Positions 33,754 through 41,742 of a DNA stretch of 64,000 nt are shown piece by piece. The stretch lies in the NCBI RefSeq assembly GCF_963675985.1, contig NZ_OY780958.1:620001-684000 (forward strand). The letters are read 5' to 3'. Each line of letters starts with the position of its first letter. Positions within the stretch are counted from its first letter, which is position 1. The DNA is from an uncultured Roseibium sp. (GTDB lineage Bacteria > Pseudomonadota > Alphaproteobacteria > Rhizobiales > Stappiaceae). A model generated the notes under the pieces. That model searched no databases. It was not told the origin of the DNA and saw only the letters and a program-made list of their open reading frames with translations. The translations under genes and the position numbers were made by a program.

Positions 33754-35010
33754 ATGTCCGTATCCGATAACGAGCGTTACGCTCCGATTTTCGACCCCGA
33801 GGCCTTCCGGCTGACAGAAAAGCAGGCGAAGCTGACCGCCCTTGCCCGCAAGATCGGCGAGGAGAAGTTCGCGCCCCGTGCCGAAAAGTGGGACCGGGAA
33901 GCCATCTTCCCGATGGAAAACTACAAGGACATGCACGAGGTCGGCCTGCTCGGCATCTGCGTTCCGGAAGAAAACGGTGGCTTCGGCGCCGACTACAAGA
34001 CCTACATGATGACGGCCGCCGAAATCGGCCGGTTCTGCGGAACCACGTCGCTGACCTGGAACATGCATGTGTGTTCGTGCCTGTGGACTGGTCCGCTGGC
34101 CGACGATCTGACCATGACGGACGCGCAGCGCGCCGACCATGAAAAGAACCGGGCGGTGCATTACGAGCGCATCGTCAAGGAAGGCAAGATCTACGCACAG
34201 CCGTTCTCCGAGGGCGGTGCGGCCGCAGCCGGCTTCCAGCCGTTCGGCACCACGGCCACCCGCGTCGACGGCGGCTGGCTGATCAACGGCAAGAAGATCT
34301 TCGCTTCGCTCTCCGGCTCTGCCGACTATTACGGCGTGCTGTGCACGGAGAAGAAGGAAAAACTGAGCCGCAAGGACACCATGTATGTGGCCGTGCCGGC
34401 GGATGCGGAAGGTGTCGAGGTCTACGGCGACTGGGATCCGCTCGGTATGCGCGGCACCGTCTCGCGCAACCTGCTGTTCAAGGACGTGTTCGTGCCGGAT
34501 GACGCCTCGCTGATGCCCAAGGGCGTTTATTTCGAGGCGGCGACTTCCTGGCCGCACATGTTCATGACCCTGACGCCGACCTATATGGGCATTGCCCAGG
34601 CGGCCTATGATTTTACGGTGCAGTATCTGCGCGGCGAGATCCCGGGCATGCCGCCGGTCAAGCGGCGCATGTACCCGACCAAGCAGCACGCGGTCGCCGA
34701 CATGCGCATCATGCTGGAAATGACCAAGGCGCTCTGGTTCCAGGTCATCAGCGAAGCCCGCCCCAATCCGACCAAGGAACAGGTGCTTCGCGCCTATGCG
34801 GCACAGCACACGGTGATGGAAAACGCCAACGAGCTGTGCCAGCTCGCCATCCGCACCTGCGGCGGTCAGTCCATGCTGAAGAGCCTGCCGCTGGAACGGC
34901 TTTACCGCGACAGCCGCTGCGGCTCGCTGATGCTCCCCTGGACGGCGGAACTGTGCGTCGACCGCATCGGCCGCGAGGCGCTTTACGAAAAGGGTGAGAG
35001 CGACGACTGA
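33754..35010 (+). CDS. Acyl-CoA-dehydrogenase-fold flavoprotein lacking the usual catalytic Glu
   Basis: A 418-residue protein of the acyl-CoA dehydrogenase (ACAD) superfamily. The N-terminal helical domain, the middle beta domain (GWLINGKKIFASLSGSADYYG, WDPLGMRGTVSRNLLFKDVFVP) and the C-terminal helical domain with RTCGGQSMLKSLPLERLYRD are all present. The catalytic base region, usually YEGT with Glu, reads RDSRCGSLMLPWTAEL at about residues 385-400 with no Glu there. The related fold also serves as flavin-dependent monooxygenase (group D). The flavin reductase across the promoter would suit that role. It follows the NicD-like gene by 12 bp and overlaps the ligase gene by 1 nt. Confidence 0.85.
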   Translation: MSVSDNERYAPIFDPEAFRLTEKQAKLTALARKIGEEKFAPRAEKWDREAIFPMENYKDMHEVGLLGICVPEENGGFGADYKTYMMTAAEIGRFCGTTSLTWNMHVCSCLWTGPLADDLTMTDAQRADHEKNRAVHYERIVKEGKIYAQPFSEGGAAAAGFQPFGTTATRVDGGWLINGKKIFASLSGSADYYGVLCTEKKEKLSRKDTMYVAVPADAEGVEVYGDWDPLGMRGTVSRNLLFKDVFVPDDASLMPKGVYFEAATSWPHMFMTLTPTYMGIAQAAYDFTVQYLRGEIPGMPPVKRRMYPTKQHAVADMRIMLEMTKALWFQVISEARPNPTKEQVLRAYAAQHTVMENANELCQLAIRTCGGQSMLKSLPLERLYRDSRCGSLMLPWTAELCVDRIGREALYEKGESDD

Positions 35011-36536
35011 TGGAGCTTTCCGCCTGGATTGACCGGCACGCCGACTTCACGCCGGACAAGCCGGCCCTCCACTACGAGGGTCGGTCCATCAGCTACGGCG
35101 ACTTCGCTGCGATGATCCATGCCCATGCTCGGGCGCTCAAGGGCGTCTACGGCATCGGGCGTGGAGACCGGGTGGCCTATCTCGGGCTCAACAGTCCGGA
35201 GTTCCTGGCGCTGATGTTCGCCTGCGCCCGGCTCGGCGCGCTGTTCATTCCGCTCAACTGGCGTCTGGTGGCGCCAGAGCATGTGTTTATCCTGAAGGAT
35301 GCCCATGCCAAGGCTCTGTTTTGTGAAGCGGAATTCCGGGAGCATGCGGACAGCATGCGCAGCGAGTTGCCCGATTGCGACTTCGTCTCCTGCGGCTTCG
35401 AAGGCGAGGGCTGGCAGCCTCTGGCGGAGGCGCTGGCTTCTGCGGAGGGGGACGACCGCAACCCCCATGTGGATCTGAAGACGCCACTGTTGCTCGTCTA
35501 TACCTCCGGCACCACCGGACATCCCAAAGGCGCGGTGCTGACCCAGGAGGCCGTGCAGTGGAACGCGTTGAACAGCCTGCACATGCACGGCATGACCGCC
35601 GCCGATCACGTCCTGACGGCCCTGCCCATGTTCCATGTGGGCGGGCTTAACATCCAGACCACGCCGGCGCTTTATGCGGGTGCCACGGTGACGCTGCACC
35701 GGAAGTTCGATCCGCGCGCGGTTCTGACCGATATCGTCTCAAGGCGGCCGAGCCTGATCGTCCTGGTTCCGGCCACCCTCGATGCGGTCCTGTCCCGTCC
35801 CGAATGGCCGGAGGCGGATGTCTCCAGCTTGCGATCCCTGAGCACCGGGTCTTCGTACGTGCCCGTGCCGTTGATCGAGGCGATCCATGCGCGCGGCATC
35901 CCGGTCCTGCAGGTGTACGGCTCCACGGAAACCTGCCCGATCGCGATCTATCAAAGGGCGGAGGATGCGTTTGATACGGTCGGCTCGACCGGCAAACCGG
36001 CGCTTCATTGCGAGGTTCGTGTCGTCGATGAGGAGGGGATGGATGTGCCGGCGGGCGTGTCAGGCGAGATTCTCGTGCGCGGCCCGAGTGTGATGTACGA
36101 ATACTGGGGCAACGAGGCGGCGACGGAACAATCCCTGCGCGACGGCTGGTTTTTCACCGGCGATATCGGTTACCGTGGTGATAACGGCTATTACTTCATC
36201 AACGACCGAAAGAAGGACGTGGTGATTTCCGGGGGCGAGAACATTTATCCGGCCGAGCTGGAAGTGGTGTTGAACGGCATGGCGGAGGTCAAGCAGGCTG
36301 CCGTCGTTGGCCGCGATGACGAGAAATGGGGGCAGGTCCCGGTCGCCGTCGTGGTGTGTGCCGACGGCGCAAGCATAGACAAACAGACCATCCTCGACCG
36401 ATTTAACGGTGTGCTGGCAAGGTTTAAACATCCCAAGGATGTAGTATTCATGGATGCCATGCCGACAAATGTCATGGGCAAAATCCAGAAATTCACGCTC
36501 CGCACACACGTGAATGAAATTCACCCTGTTAAATAG
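35010..36536 (+). CDS. Acyl-CoA ligase (AMP-forming)
   Basis: A 508-residue adenylate-forming ligase. The P-loop-like motif is VYTSGTTGHPKGAVLTQ near residue 168, the adenine motif is QVYGSTETCPIAIYQ, the hinge region is GDIGYRGDNGYYFINDRKKDVVISGGENIYPAE, and the catalytic Lys is in TNVMGKIQKF near the C terminus. It activates a carboxylic acid as a CoA thioester. Substrate unspecified; it overlaps the ACAD-fold gene by 1 nt, so the two probably act in sequence. A CoA-bound acid, if real, is unlike the classical nicotinate pathway and suggests a carboxylated heteroaromatic or its ring-opened product. Confidence 0.88.
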   Translation: MELSAWIDRHADFTPDKPALHYEGRSISYGDFAAMIHAHARALKGVYGIGRGDRVAYLGLNSPEFLALMFACARLGALFIPLNWRLVAPEHVFILKDAHAKALFCEAEFREHADSMRSELPDCDFVSCGFEGEGWQPLAEALASAEGDDRNPHVDLKTPLLLVYTSGTTGHPKGAVLTQEAVQWNALNSLHMHGMTAADHVLTALPMFHVGGLNIQTTPALYAGATVTLHRKFDPRAVLTDIVSRRPSLIVLVPATLDAVLSRPEWPEADVSSLRSLSTGSSYVPVPLIEAIHARGIPVLQVYGSTETCPIAIYQRAEDAFDTVGSTGKPALHCEVRVVDEEGMDVPAGVSGEILVRGPSVMYEYWGNEAATEQSLRDGWFFTGDIGYRGDNGYYFINDRKKDVVISGGENIYPAELEVVLNGMAEVKQAAVVGRDDEKWGQVPVAVVVCADGASIDKQTILDRFNGVLARFKHPKDVVFMDAMPTNVMGKIQKFTLRTHVNEIHPVK

Positions 36537-36709
36537 CCTAAAGGACCAGCGAAAAAGGTTGCATATGAAACCAAAACGCACTTAGTTTAACCCTGAACGA
36601 GGAGGTTTGTCTGACAGGACTTGAGCTTGCGGAGCTTGGATCCGGTCGTCCGACAAAAAATCGGGTATTAAATCCCAACGATGCCGAACAAACGGCAGGA
36701 GGAGGTTGA

Positions 36710-37744
36710 ATGTTTGCAAAGTTGAAATATCTGGCACTGGGTGCAGTCGCTCTGGGAGCGATGGGCCTTTCAGGTGCCGCGAGCGCCGAGACGACCCTGA
36801 CGCTGTCGTCCTGGCTGCCGCCGAAACATCCGATCGTCGAAAAGATGATCGTGCCTTGGGCTGCCGAAGTGGAAAAAGCCACCAACGGCAACGTCAAGGT
36901 CAAGATCCTGCCGAAAGCGATGGGCAAGCCCCCGGCACACTTCGACATTGCCAAGGATGGCCTCGCCGACATCAGCTACGGCGTGCACGGCTATCAGCCG
37001 GGCCGCTTCCTGATGACCAAGGCGGTGGAAATGCCGTTCCTGGGCGACAGCGCAACGGCCTCTTCGGTTGCTTACTGGCGCATCTACAAGAAGTACCTGG
37101 AAAAGTTCGACGAGCATAAGGGCACGGTTGTTCTGGGCGTGTTTACCCACGGCCCGGGCGAAATGTTCAACGCCGTGCGTCCGATCGAAAAGCTTTCGGA
37201 TCTCGATGGCCTGAAGATCCGCGTCGGTGGCGGTGTCGTCAACGAGGTCACCAAGGCGCTGGGCGTGACCAGCCTGCTGAAGCCGGCTTCCAGCTCCTAC
37301 GAGCTGATGTCCAACGGTGTTGCCGATGGCGTCTTCTTCCCCAAGGAATCGATCGCTTCGTTCAAGCTGAGCAAGCTGGTCCGTTACGCAACGATGGTAC
37401 CCGGCGGCCTGTACAACACCAGCTTCTTCCTGGTGATGAACCCGGCTTCCTTCAACAAGCTGTCCAAGGAAGACCAGGACGCCATCATGTCGGTGTCCGG
37501 CGAGAACTTTGCCCGCATCGCCGGCAAGGGCTGGGATGAAGCCGACAAGGCCGGTGTCGCCACGATGGAAACCGACGGTGTGCAGATCATCACTGCTTCC
37601 GATGACCTCGTTTCCGCGATCAAGGACAAGACGTCTCCGATCGAAGAAGCCTGGATCGCCGAGGTCAAGGAAAAGGGCCTCGACGGTGCACAGGTCATGT
37701 CCGACCTGCGGGCTGAAATCGCCAAGGTGGACGCCGAACAGTGA
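36710..37744 (+). CDS. TRAP transporter solute-binding protein (DctP family)
   Basis: A 344-residue periplasmic binding protein of the TRAP type. The signal peptide MFAKLKYLALGAVALGAMGLSG ends near ASA-E. The mature protein has WLPPKHPIVEKMIVPWAAEVEKA, DIAKDGLADISYGVHGYQPG, the AVRPIEKLSDLDGLKIRVGGG segment with the ligand-gating Arg, and LMSNGVADGVFFPKESI. TRAP binding proteins carry carboxylates and amides. It has an excellent AGGAGGAGG binding site and lies after a 173-bp gap. Together with the two genes downstream it probably imports the acid handled by the catabolic genes upstream. Confidence 0.92.
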   Translation: MFAKLKYLALGAVALGAMGLSGAASAETTLTLSSWLPPKHPIVEKMIVPWAAEVEKATNGNVKVKILPKAMGKPPAHFDIAKDGLADISYGVHGYQPGRFLMTKAVEMPFLGDSATASSVAYWRIYKKYLEKFDEHKGTVVLGVFTHGPGEMFNAVRPIEKLSDLDGLKIRVGGGVVNEVTKALGVTSLLKPASSSYELMSNGVADGVFFPKESIASFKLSKLVRYATMVPGGLYNTSFFLVMNPASFNKLSKEDQDAIMSVSGENFARIAGKGWDEADKAGVATMETDGVQIITASDDLVSAIKDKTSPIEEAWIAEVKEKGLDGAQVMSDLRAEIAKVDAEQ

Positions 37745-38271
37745 CAGTTGCTTTTGCCAATAGTGGCAAGGCAAGCGACCGGGTCGTCCTCTGGACGACC
37801 CGGACACTGAGTGTCCTGGCCGCATTTCTTCTGATTTCGATGATGGTTCTCACCTTCGTTGACGTCTGGGGCCGCTATATCTTCAATTCACCTGTTCCCG
37901 GCGGCTTTGAGTTGACCGAGCTCATGTTGGCGACGCTGATCTTCGCCGGCCTGCCTTTGGTGACCATTGGCGGCGAGCATATCACCGTCGACCTTATCGA
38001 ATTCAGCGTGTCTCCGACACTGGAGCGCGTTCGAGAAGGCGTGGTCAGTCTCGTCTGTGCCTTCATGACCGGCGTCCTCAGCTACCGGATGTGGCTCAAG
38101 GCGATCGAGCAACTGGGCTACGGCGACGAAACCGCTGTTCTTCACATTCCGGTCTATCCGGTGACTTTCTTCATGTGCTTTACCGCTGCCCTTACAAGTC
38201 TGGTGCTTGTGGTTCTGGCATTCCAGCAGGTCTTCGGAACACGGAAAGTCCCGGCTTCGAGCGCGCATTAA
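37741..38271 (+). CDS. TRAP transporter small permease (DctQ family)
   Basis: A 176-residue four-helix membrane protein: TM1 LSVLAAFLLISMMVLTFVDVWGRYIF, TM2 FELTELMLATLIFAGLPLV, TM3 around FMTGVLSYRMWL and TM4 FMCFTAALTSLVLVVLAF. The LIFAGLP-VTIGGEHITVDL motif is typical of DctQ. GTG start overlapping the end of the DctP gene (GTGA). It works with DctM in sodium-driven uptake. No unusual features. Confidence 0.92.
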   Translation: MTVAFANSGKASDRVVLWTTRTLSVLAAFLLISMMVLTFVDVWGRYIFNSPVPGGFELTELMLATLIFAGLPLVTIGGEHITVDLIEFSVSPTLERVREGVVSLVCAFMTGVLSYRMWLKAIEQLGYGDETAVLHIPVYPVTFFMCFTAALTSLVLVVLAFQQVFGTRKVPASSAH

Positions 38272-38335
38272 CGGCAGACGGCCGCCGATGGCCGACGCGG
38301 TTTGAAACAAACACTTCAACGAACAAGGTACCCCC

Positions 38336-39652
38336 GTGCAGGAATCGCTTGTCGGCTTTGCCATCCTCCTTGTCCTGATCCTCTTGCGCCTGCCCATTGC
38401 CTTTGCCATGGGCCTGGTCGGAACGGTCGGTTTTGCCTATCTGGTCAACTGGAACGCCGCCCTGGCCATGATCTCGTCGGTCACATACGAGACAGGCCTT
38501 GCCTATGACCTGTCCGTGGTGCCTCTGTTCATTCTGATGGGCAACTTCGTCACCCGGGCCGGACTTTCAGATGAACTCTACATGGCCGCCAACGCCTTTC
38601 TCGGCCACCGCAAAGGCGGACTGGCAATGGCGACCGTGGTTGCCTGCGGCGGTTTCAGCGCGGTTTGCGGCTCGAGCCTTGCCACGGCCGCGACCATGGC
38701 GCGTGTCTCCATGCCGTCCATGCGCCGGTACGGATATTCCGACAGCCTTGCGGCCGGGTCCATTGCCGCCGGCGGTACGCTCGGCATTCTGATCCCGCCG
38801 AGCGTCATTCTCGTTCTCTACGGCATCATGACCGAACAGGATATCGGCCAGCTGTTCATGGCGGGCATTCTGCCGGGGCTTCTGGGCATCCTGTTCTATC
38901 TGGGCGCCGTGCGGGCCACCATCTGGCTCAATCCGAAATCCGGACCTCCGGGTGAGCGACTGCCCTGGGGCGAGCGCTTCAAGGCATTGCGCGGCGTCTG
39001 GGGCGTGATGATGCTGTTCATCCTGGTGATGGGCGGGATCTATGGCGGTATCTTCACGCCGACGGAAGCAGCCGGCATCGGCGCCTCCGGAGCGTTCCTG
39101 TTCGCTCTTGCGCGGCGCAAGCTGACATGGCCTATCCTGTTCGACGTTCTTCTTCAGAGTGTGCGGTCCACGGCGATGATCTTCAGCGTGCTGATCGGTG
39201 CCCTGATCTTCTCCAACTTCATCAACTATGCCGACCTGCCGACGATCCTGACCGACTGGGTGGCCAATTCCGGTCTGCCGCCGATCGGCGTCATGCTGCT
39301 GATCATGGCGGTCTATCTGGTGCTGGGCTGTATCCTGGAAAGCCTGTCCATGATCCTGCTGACCGTGCCGGTCTTCTACCCGCTGATCTCGGAACTGAGC
39401 TTCCCCGGCGTACCGCCGGAAATGATCCTGATCTGGTTCGGGATCGTCGTTGTTGTGGTCACCGAAATCAGCCTGATCACGCCTCCGGTTGGCCTCAATG
39501 TTTTCGTGTTGCGCGGTGTGCTTCCGGACGTCAAGACGGGAACAATCTTCAGGGGCGTCGGACCGTTCTGGATCGCCGACATCTTTCGACTGACCCTCTT
39601 GATCCTGGTGCCCTCGATTACCTTCCTGTTGCCATCCCTGATGGGGCGTTAG
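38336..39652 (+). CDS. TRAP transporter large permease (DctM family)
   Basis: A 438-residue inner-membrane permease with about 12 helices and the DctM signatures ILLRLPIAFAMGLVG, SVVPLFILMGNFV, CGGFSAVCGSSLATAATMARV, AAGGTLGILIPPSVILVLYG and EISLITPPVGLNVFVL. It performs sodium-coupled transport of the ligand delivered by DctP. GTG start at 38336; the reading frame runs to a strong terminator. Its length and motifs are normal. Confidence 0.93.
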   Translation: MQESLVGFAILLVLILLRLPIAFAMGLVGTVGFAYLVNWNAALAMISSVTYETGLAYDLSVVPLFILMGNFVTRAGLSDELYMAANAFLGHRKGGLAMATVVACGGFSAVCGSSLATAATMARVSMPSMRRYGYSDSLAAGSIAAGGTLGILIPPSVILVLYGIMTEQDIGQLFMAGILPGLLGILFYLGAVRATIWLNPKSGPPGERLPWGERFKALRGVWGVMMLFILVMGGIYGGIFTPTEAAGIGASGAFLFALARRKLTWPILFDVLLQSVRSTAMIFSVLIGALIFSNFINYADLPTILTDWVANSGLPPIGVMLLIMAVYLVLGCILESLSMILLTVPVFYPLISELSFPGVPPEMILIWFGIVVVVVTEISLITPPVGLNVFVLRGVLPDVKTGTIFRGVGPFWIADIFRLTLLILVPSITFLLPSLMGR

Positions 39653-39678
39653 CGAGGCTCAGCCAGCTAAAACGAAAC

Positions 39679-39718
39679 AAAGGCGAAGCCGCGGAAACGG
39701 CTTCGCCTTTTTCTTTTC
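39679..39718 (+). terminator. Terminator after TRAP operon
   Basis: A 10-bp stem AGGCGAAGCC/GGCTTCGCCT (39681-39690 and 39699-39708) with an 8-nt loop is followed by TTTTCTTTT. It ends the TRAP operon just before the convergent flavoprotein gene. Confidence 0.9.
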
Positions 39719-39728
39719 AAGAACCGGT

Positions 39729-41126
39729 TCAGGCGTGGCAGAAGCCGCCGGCGAGATAGCCGAAAGCGATCGCGGTGAGCAGGCCGTTGCCGGAGAGATA
39801 GCCGGAGACATCCGGCCCGGAGACACCGCACGCAGCCCCGCCTCCGGCGAAGAGGTTCGGGAACGGGTTCCCGGCGTGATCAAGGACACGGGCTTCGTCA
39901 TCGATCATCAGCCCGCCCTGGGTGTGAAACAGGGCGCCGGTCACCTTGACCGCGTAATAGGGCGGGTCGAGGTCGGGCTTGCCTGTAAAGTCCCGACCGA
40001 ACGGATCATCCGCCGTCCCGGCCTGATGCCCGGCAACATCTCTCAACGTTTCCGCCAGGGCGGCCTCGGGCAGGCCGGTCACCTTTGCCAGCTCCGCGAC
40101 ATCTGAAGCCTCGCGGATTGCACCGGCCTTGACGGCTTCCGCGTAGTCGGGAAAGCCAAGGGCGAAGTCGTGGATGCGGGCATCATAGATGTCCCAGGCG
40201 ATGCCGTCCGGCTGGCCGAGCACATGGACGGCCTGTTCCGAATAGCCGCCATGCTCGTTGGAAAAGCGGCGGCCATCCGTGTTCACCTGAATGCCGCCTT
40301 CCATCATCAGCGCCCAGGAAATCAGGATGCCGTGCGGATGGGCGAGCGAGCCGTGGCCCTGATAGCCGGAGAGGTGTTTCAGCTCCGCGCCGAGTTCCTC
40401 GCCCCACAGGAGCGCGTCGCCCTTGTTGCCTTCGTGGCCGTAGTACATGCCTTCTGCGATTTCCGGGATATGCCGGGTGACCAGCTCCCGGTTGCCTCCA
40501 TAGCCGTTGCAGGCGAGGATCAGCGTTTTGCAGCCCAGGATCTCGGATTGCCCGTCCGGGCGGGAGATTTCGACCGCGGTGATGCGGTTGTCCGTGTTCG
40601 CATAAAGTCTTGTGACCGGCGCTTCCGTCACGATCGGGATGTCGGCTTGCTCGGCGGCAGCCAGCAGGCGGGCGAGCAGGGCGGTGCCGGTCTTTTCCGG
40701 GACCGCATGCATGCGGTGGCGCGAATGGCCGGGATAAAGGAAATCGTCGAGCACGATCCAGTCGAGGCCGTGGGTATCGGCAAGCCATTCCAGGGCCGGG
40801 CCGATGGTGCGGCTGGCCAGCCGGGCAAGGCGCTCGTCGGATTTGCCCTTGGACTTGGCGAGAAGGTCAGTCTCGAACAGCTCCGGGCTGTCGTCCTCAA
40901 CGCCGATGGCGCGTTGGAACCGGGTGGCCGGGGCCGGCACGAAACCGGAGGACATGGAGGTCGAGCCGGAAGGGGACGCGTCGCGCTCCAGCACCAGGAC
41001 ATCCGCTCCGGCGGCCTTCGCCCTGAGGGCTGCGACCAGACCACAGGCACCCGCGCCGATGACGACGACCTCCACCTCCGCGTCGATGCGCGGCGGAGTG
41101 TCCCTTGAGATGCCACCGGCCGCCAT
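39729..41126 (-). CDS. FAD-dependent oxidoreductase, fumarate-reductase-like flavoprotein
   Basis: A 465-residue flavoprotein of the FAD_binding_2 (fumarate reductase, urocanate reductase, 3-ketosteroid dehydrogenase) group. The N-terminal dinucleotide fold is VVVIGAGACGLVAALRAKAAGADVLVLE at residues 18-45. The central capping domain is followed by HPHGILISWALMMEGGIQVNTDGRRFSNE and the C-terminal HTQGGLMIDDEARVLD and GPDVSGYLSGNGLL. It may reduce or desaturate a C=C bond of a dicarboxylate or related compound. No haem domain or signal peptide is present, so it is cytosolic. It is the last gene of the block C operon, 1 bp after the isochorismatase-fold gene. Confidence 0.85.
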   Translation of the reverse strand: MAAGGISRDTPPRIDAEVEVVVIGAGACGLVAALRAKAAGADVLVLERDASPSGSTSMSSGFVPAPATRFQRAIGVEDDSPELFETDLLAKSKGKSDERLARLASRTIGPALEWLADTHGLDWIVLDDFLYPGHSRHRMHAVPEKTGTALLARLLAAAEQADIPIVTEAPVTRLYANTDNRITAVEISRPDGQSEILGCKTLILACNGYGGNRELVTRHIPEIAEGMYYGHEGNKGDALLWGEELGAELKHLSGYQGHGSLAHPHGILISWALMMEGGIQVNTDGRRFSNEHGGYSEQAVHVLGQPDGIAWDIYDARIHDFALGFPDYAEAVKAGAIREASDVAELAKVTGLPEAALAETLRDVAGHQAGTADDPFGRDFTGKPDLDPPYYAVKVTGALFHTQGGLMIDDEARVLDHAGNPFPNLFAGGGAACGVSGPDVSGYLSGNGLLTAIAFGYLAGGFCHA

Positions 41127-41127
41127 G

Positions 41128-41742
41128 TCAGAGCCCCGAGATAAGCGTCAGCGCCTCGGTGCAGGTCATGACCTTGGAGACGGTGCCGAGGTCGCCGATA
41201 GACCGTTCGTGAGTTTCACGCGAGAAGGCCGCGCAACCGTCGGAGAGCACCATGGTCTTGAAGTCACGCACATGGGCATCGCGCACCGTGGAGGCAACGC
41301 CGCCATTGGTGACGATGCCGGAGAAGATCAGCGTGTCGATGCCGGCCTTGCGCAGCACCCATTCCAGTCGGGTCATGTAGAAGGCGGAATAGGCGACCTT
41401 TTCGACCGTGAGATCCGCCGGCTGCAACTCGTCGACCAAGGCATGGCCCCAGCTTCCAGGCGCGAAGTCGCCCTTGGTCAGAAACGGGCGCAGTTCTTTG
41501 AGGTGCGGCGAGATGAAAGGCTCACCGCCCTTGCCGGGAACCAGGGTGAAATGGGTGGAGACGATCCAGCCGCCCTTGGCCCGCAGAGCCTCGGCCAAAG
41601 GCAGCACACGGGCGGGAAGGGCCGCGATATCGGCGTTCTTCTGGCCGCCACGGGCATAGGCACCGTCCGGATGCAGGAAGTCGTTCTGCAGATCGACGAT
41701 GACAAGCCCGGTACGAGCAGGATCGAGAGTGATATCAGACAT
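41128..41742 (-). CDS. Isochorismatase-fold protein without the catalytic Cys
   Basis: A 204-residue protein of the cysteine hydrolase/isochorismatase superfamily. The Asp (D17 in VIVDLQNDFL) and Lys (K115 in VEKVAYSAF) of the D-K-C triad are present. The Cys motif, normally G-x-x-T-N-x-C-V, reads GIVTNGGVAST with Gly148 in the Cys place. True amidases (maleamate, N-carbamoylsarcosine, nicotinamidase) need the Cys, whereas isochorismatases (vinyl ether hydrolases) have Gly there. The gene overlaps hyuA by 8 nt, so it belongs to block C. Its reaction is unclear: an acid-type hydrolysis is more likely than amide cleavage. Confidence 0.85.
   Translation of the reverse strand: MSDITLDPARTGLVIVDLQNDFLHPDGAYARGGQKNADIAALPARVLPLAEALRAKGGWIVSTHFTLVPGKGGEPFISPHLKELRPFLTKGDFAPGSWGHALVDELQPADLTVEKVAYSAFYMTRLEWVLRKAGIDTLIFSGIVTNGGVASTVRDAHVRDFKTMVLSDGCAAFSRETHERSIGDLGTVSKVMTCTEALTLISGL

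Noticed and set aside
41128..41742. Calling this gene nicF (maleamate amidohydrolase)
   Set aside because: The catalytic Cys is replaced by Gly, so amidase activity is not supported.
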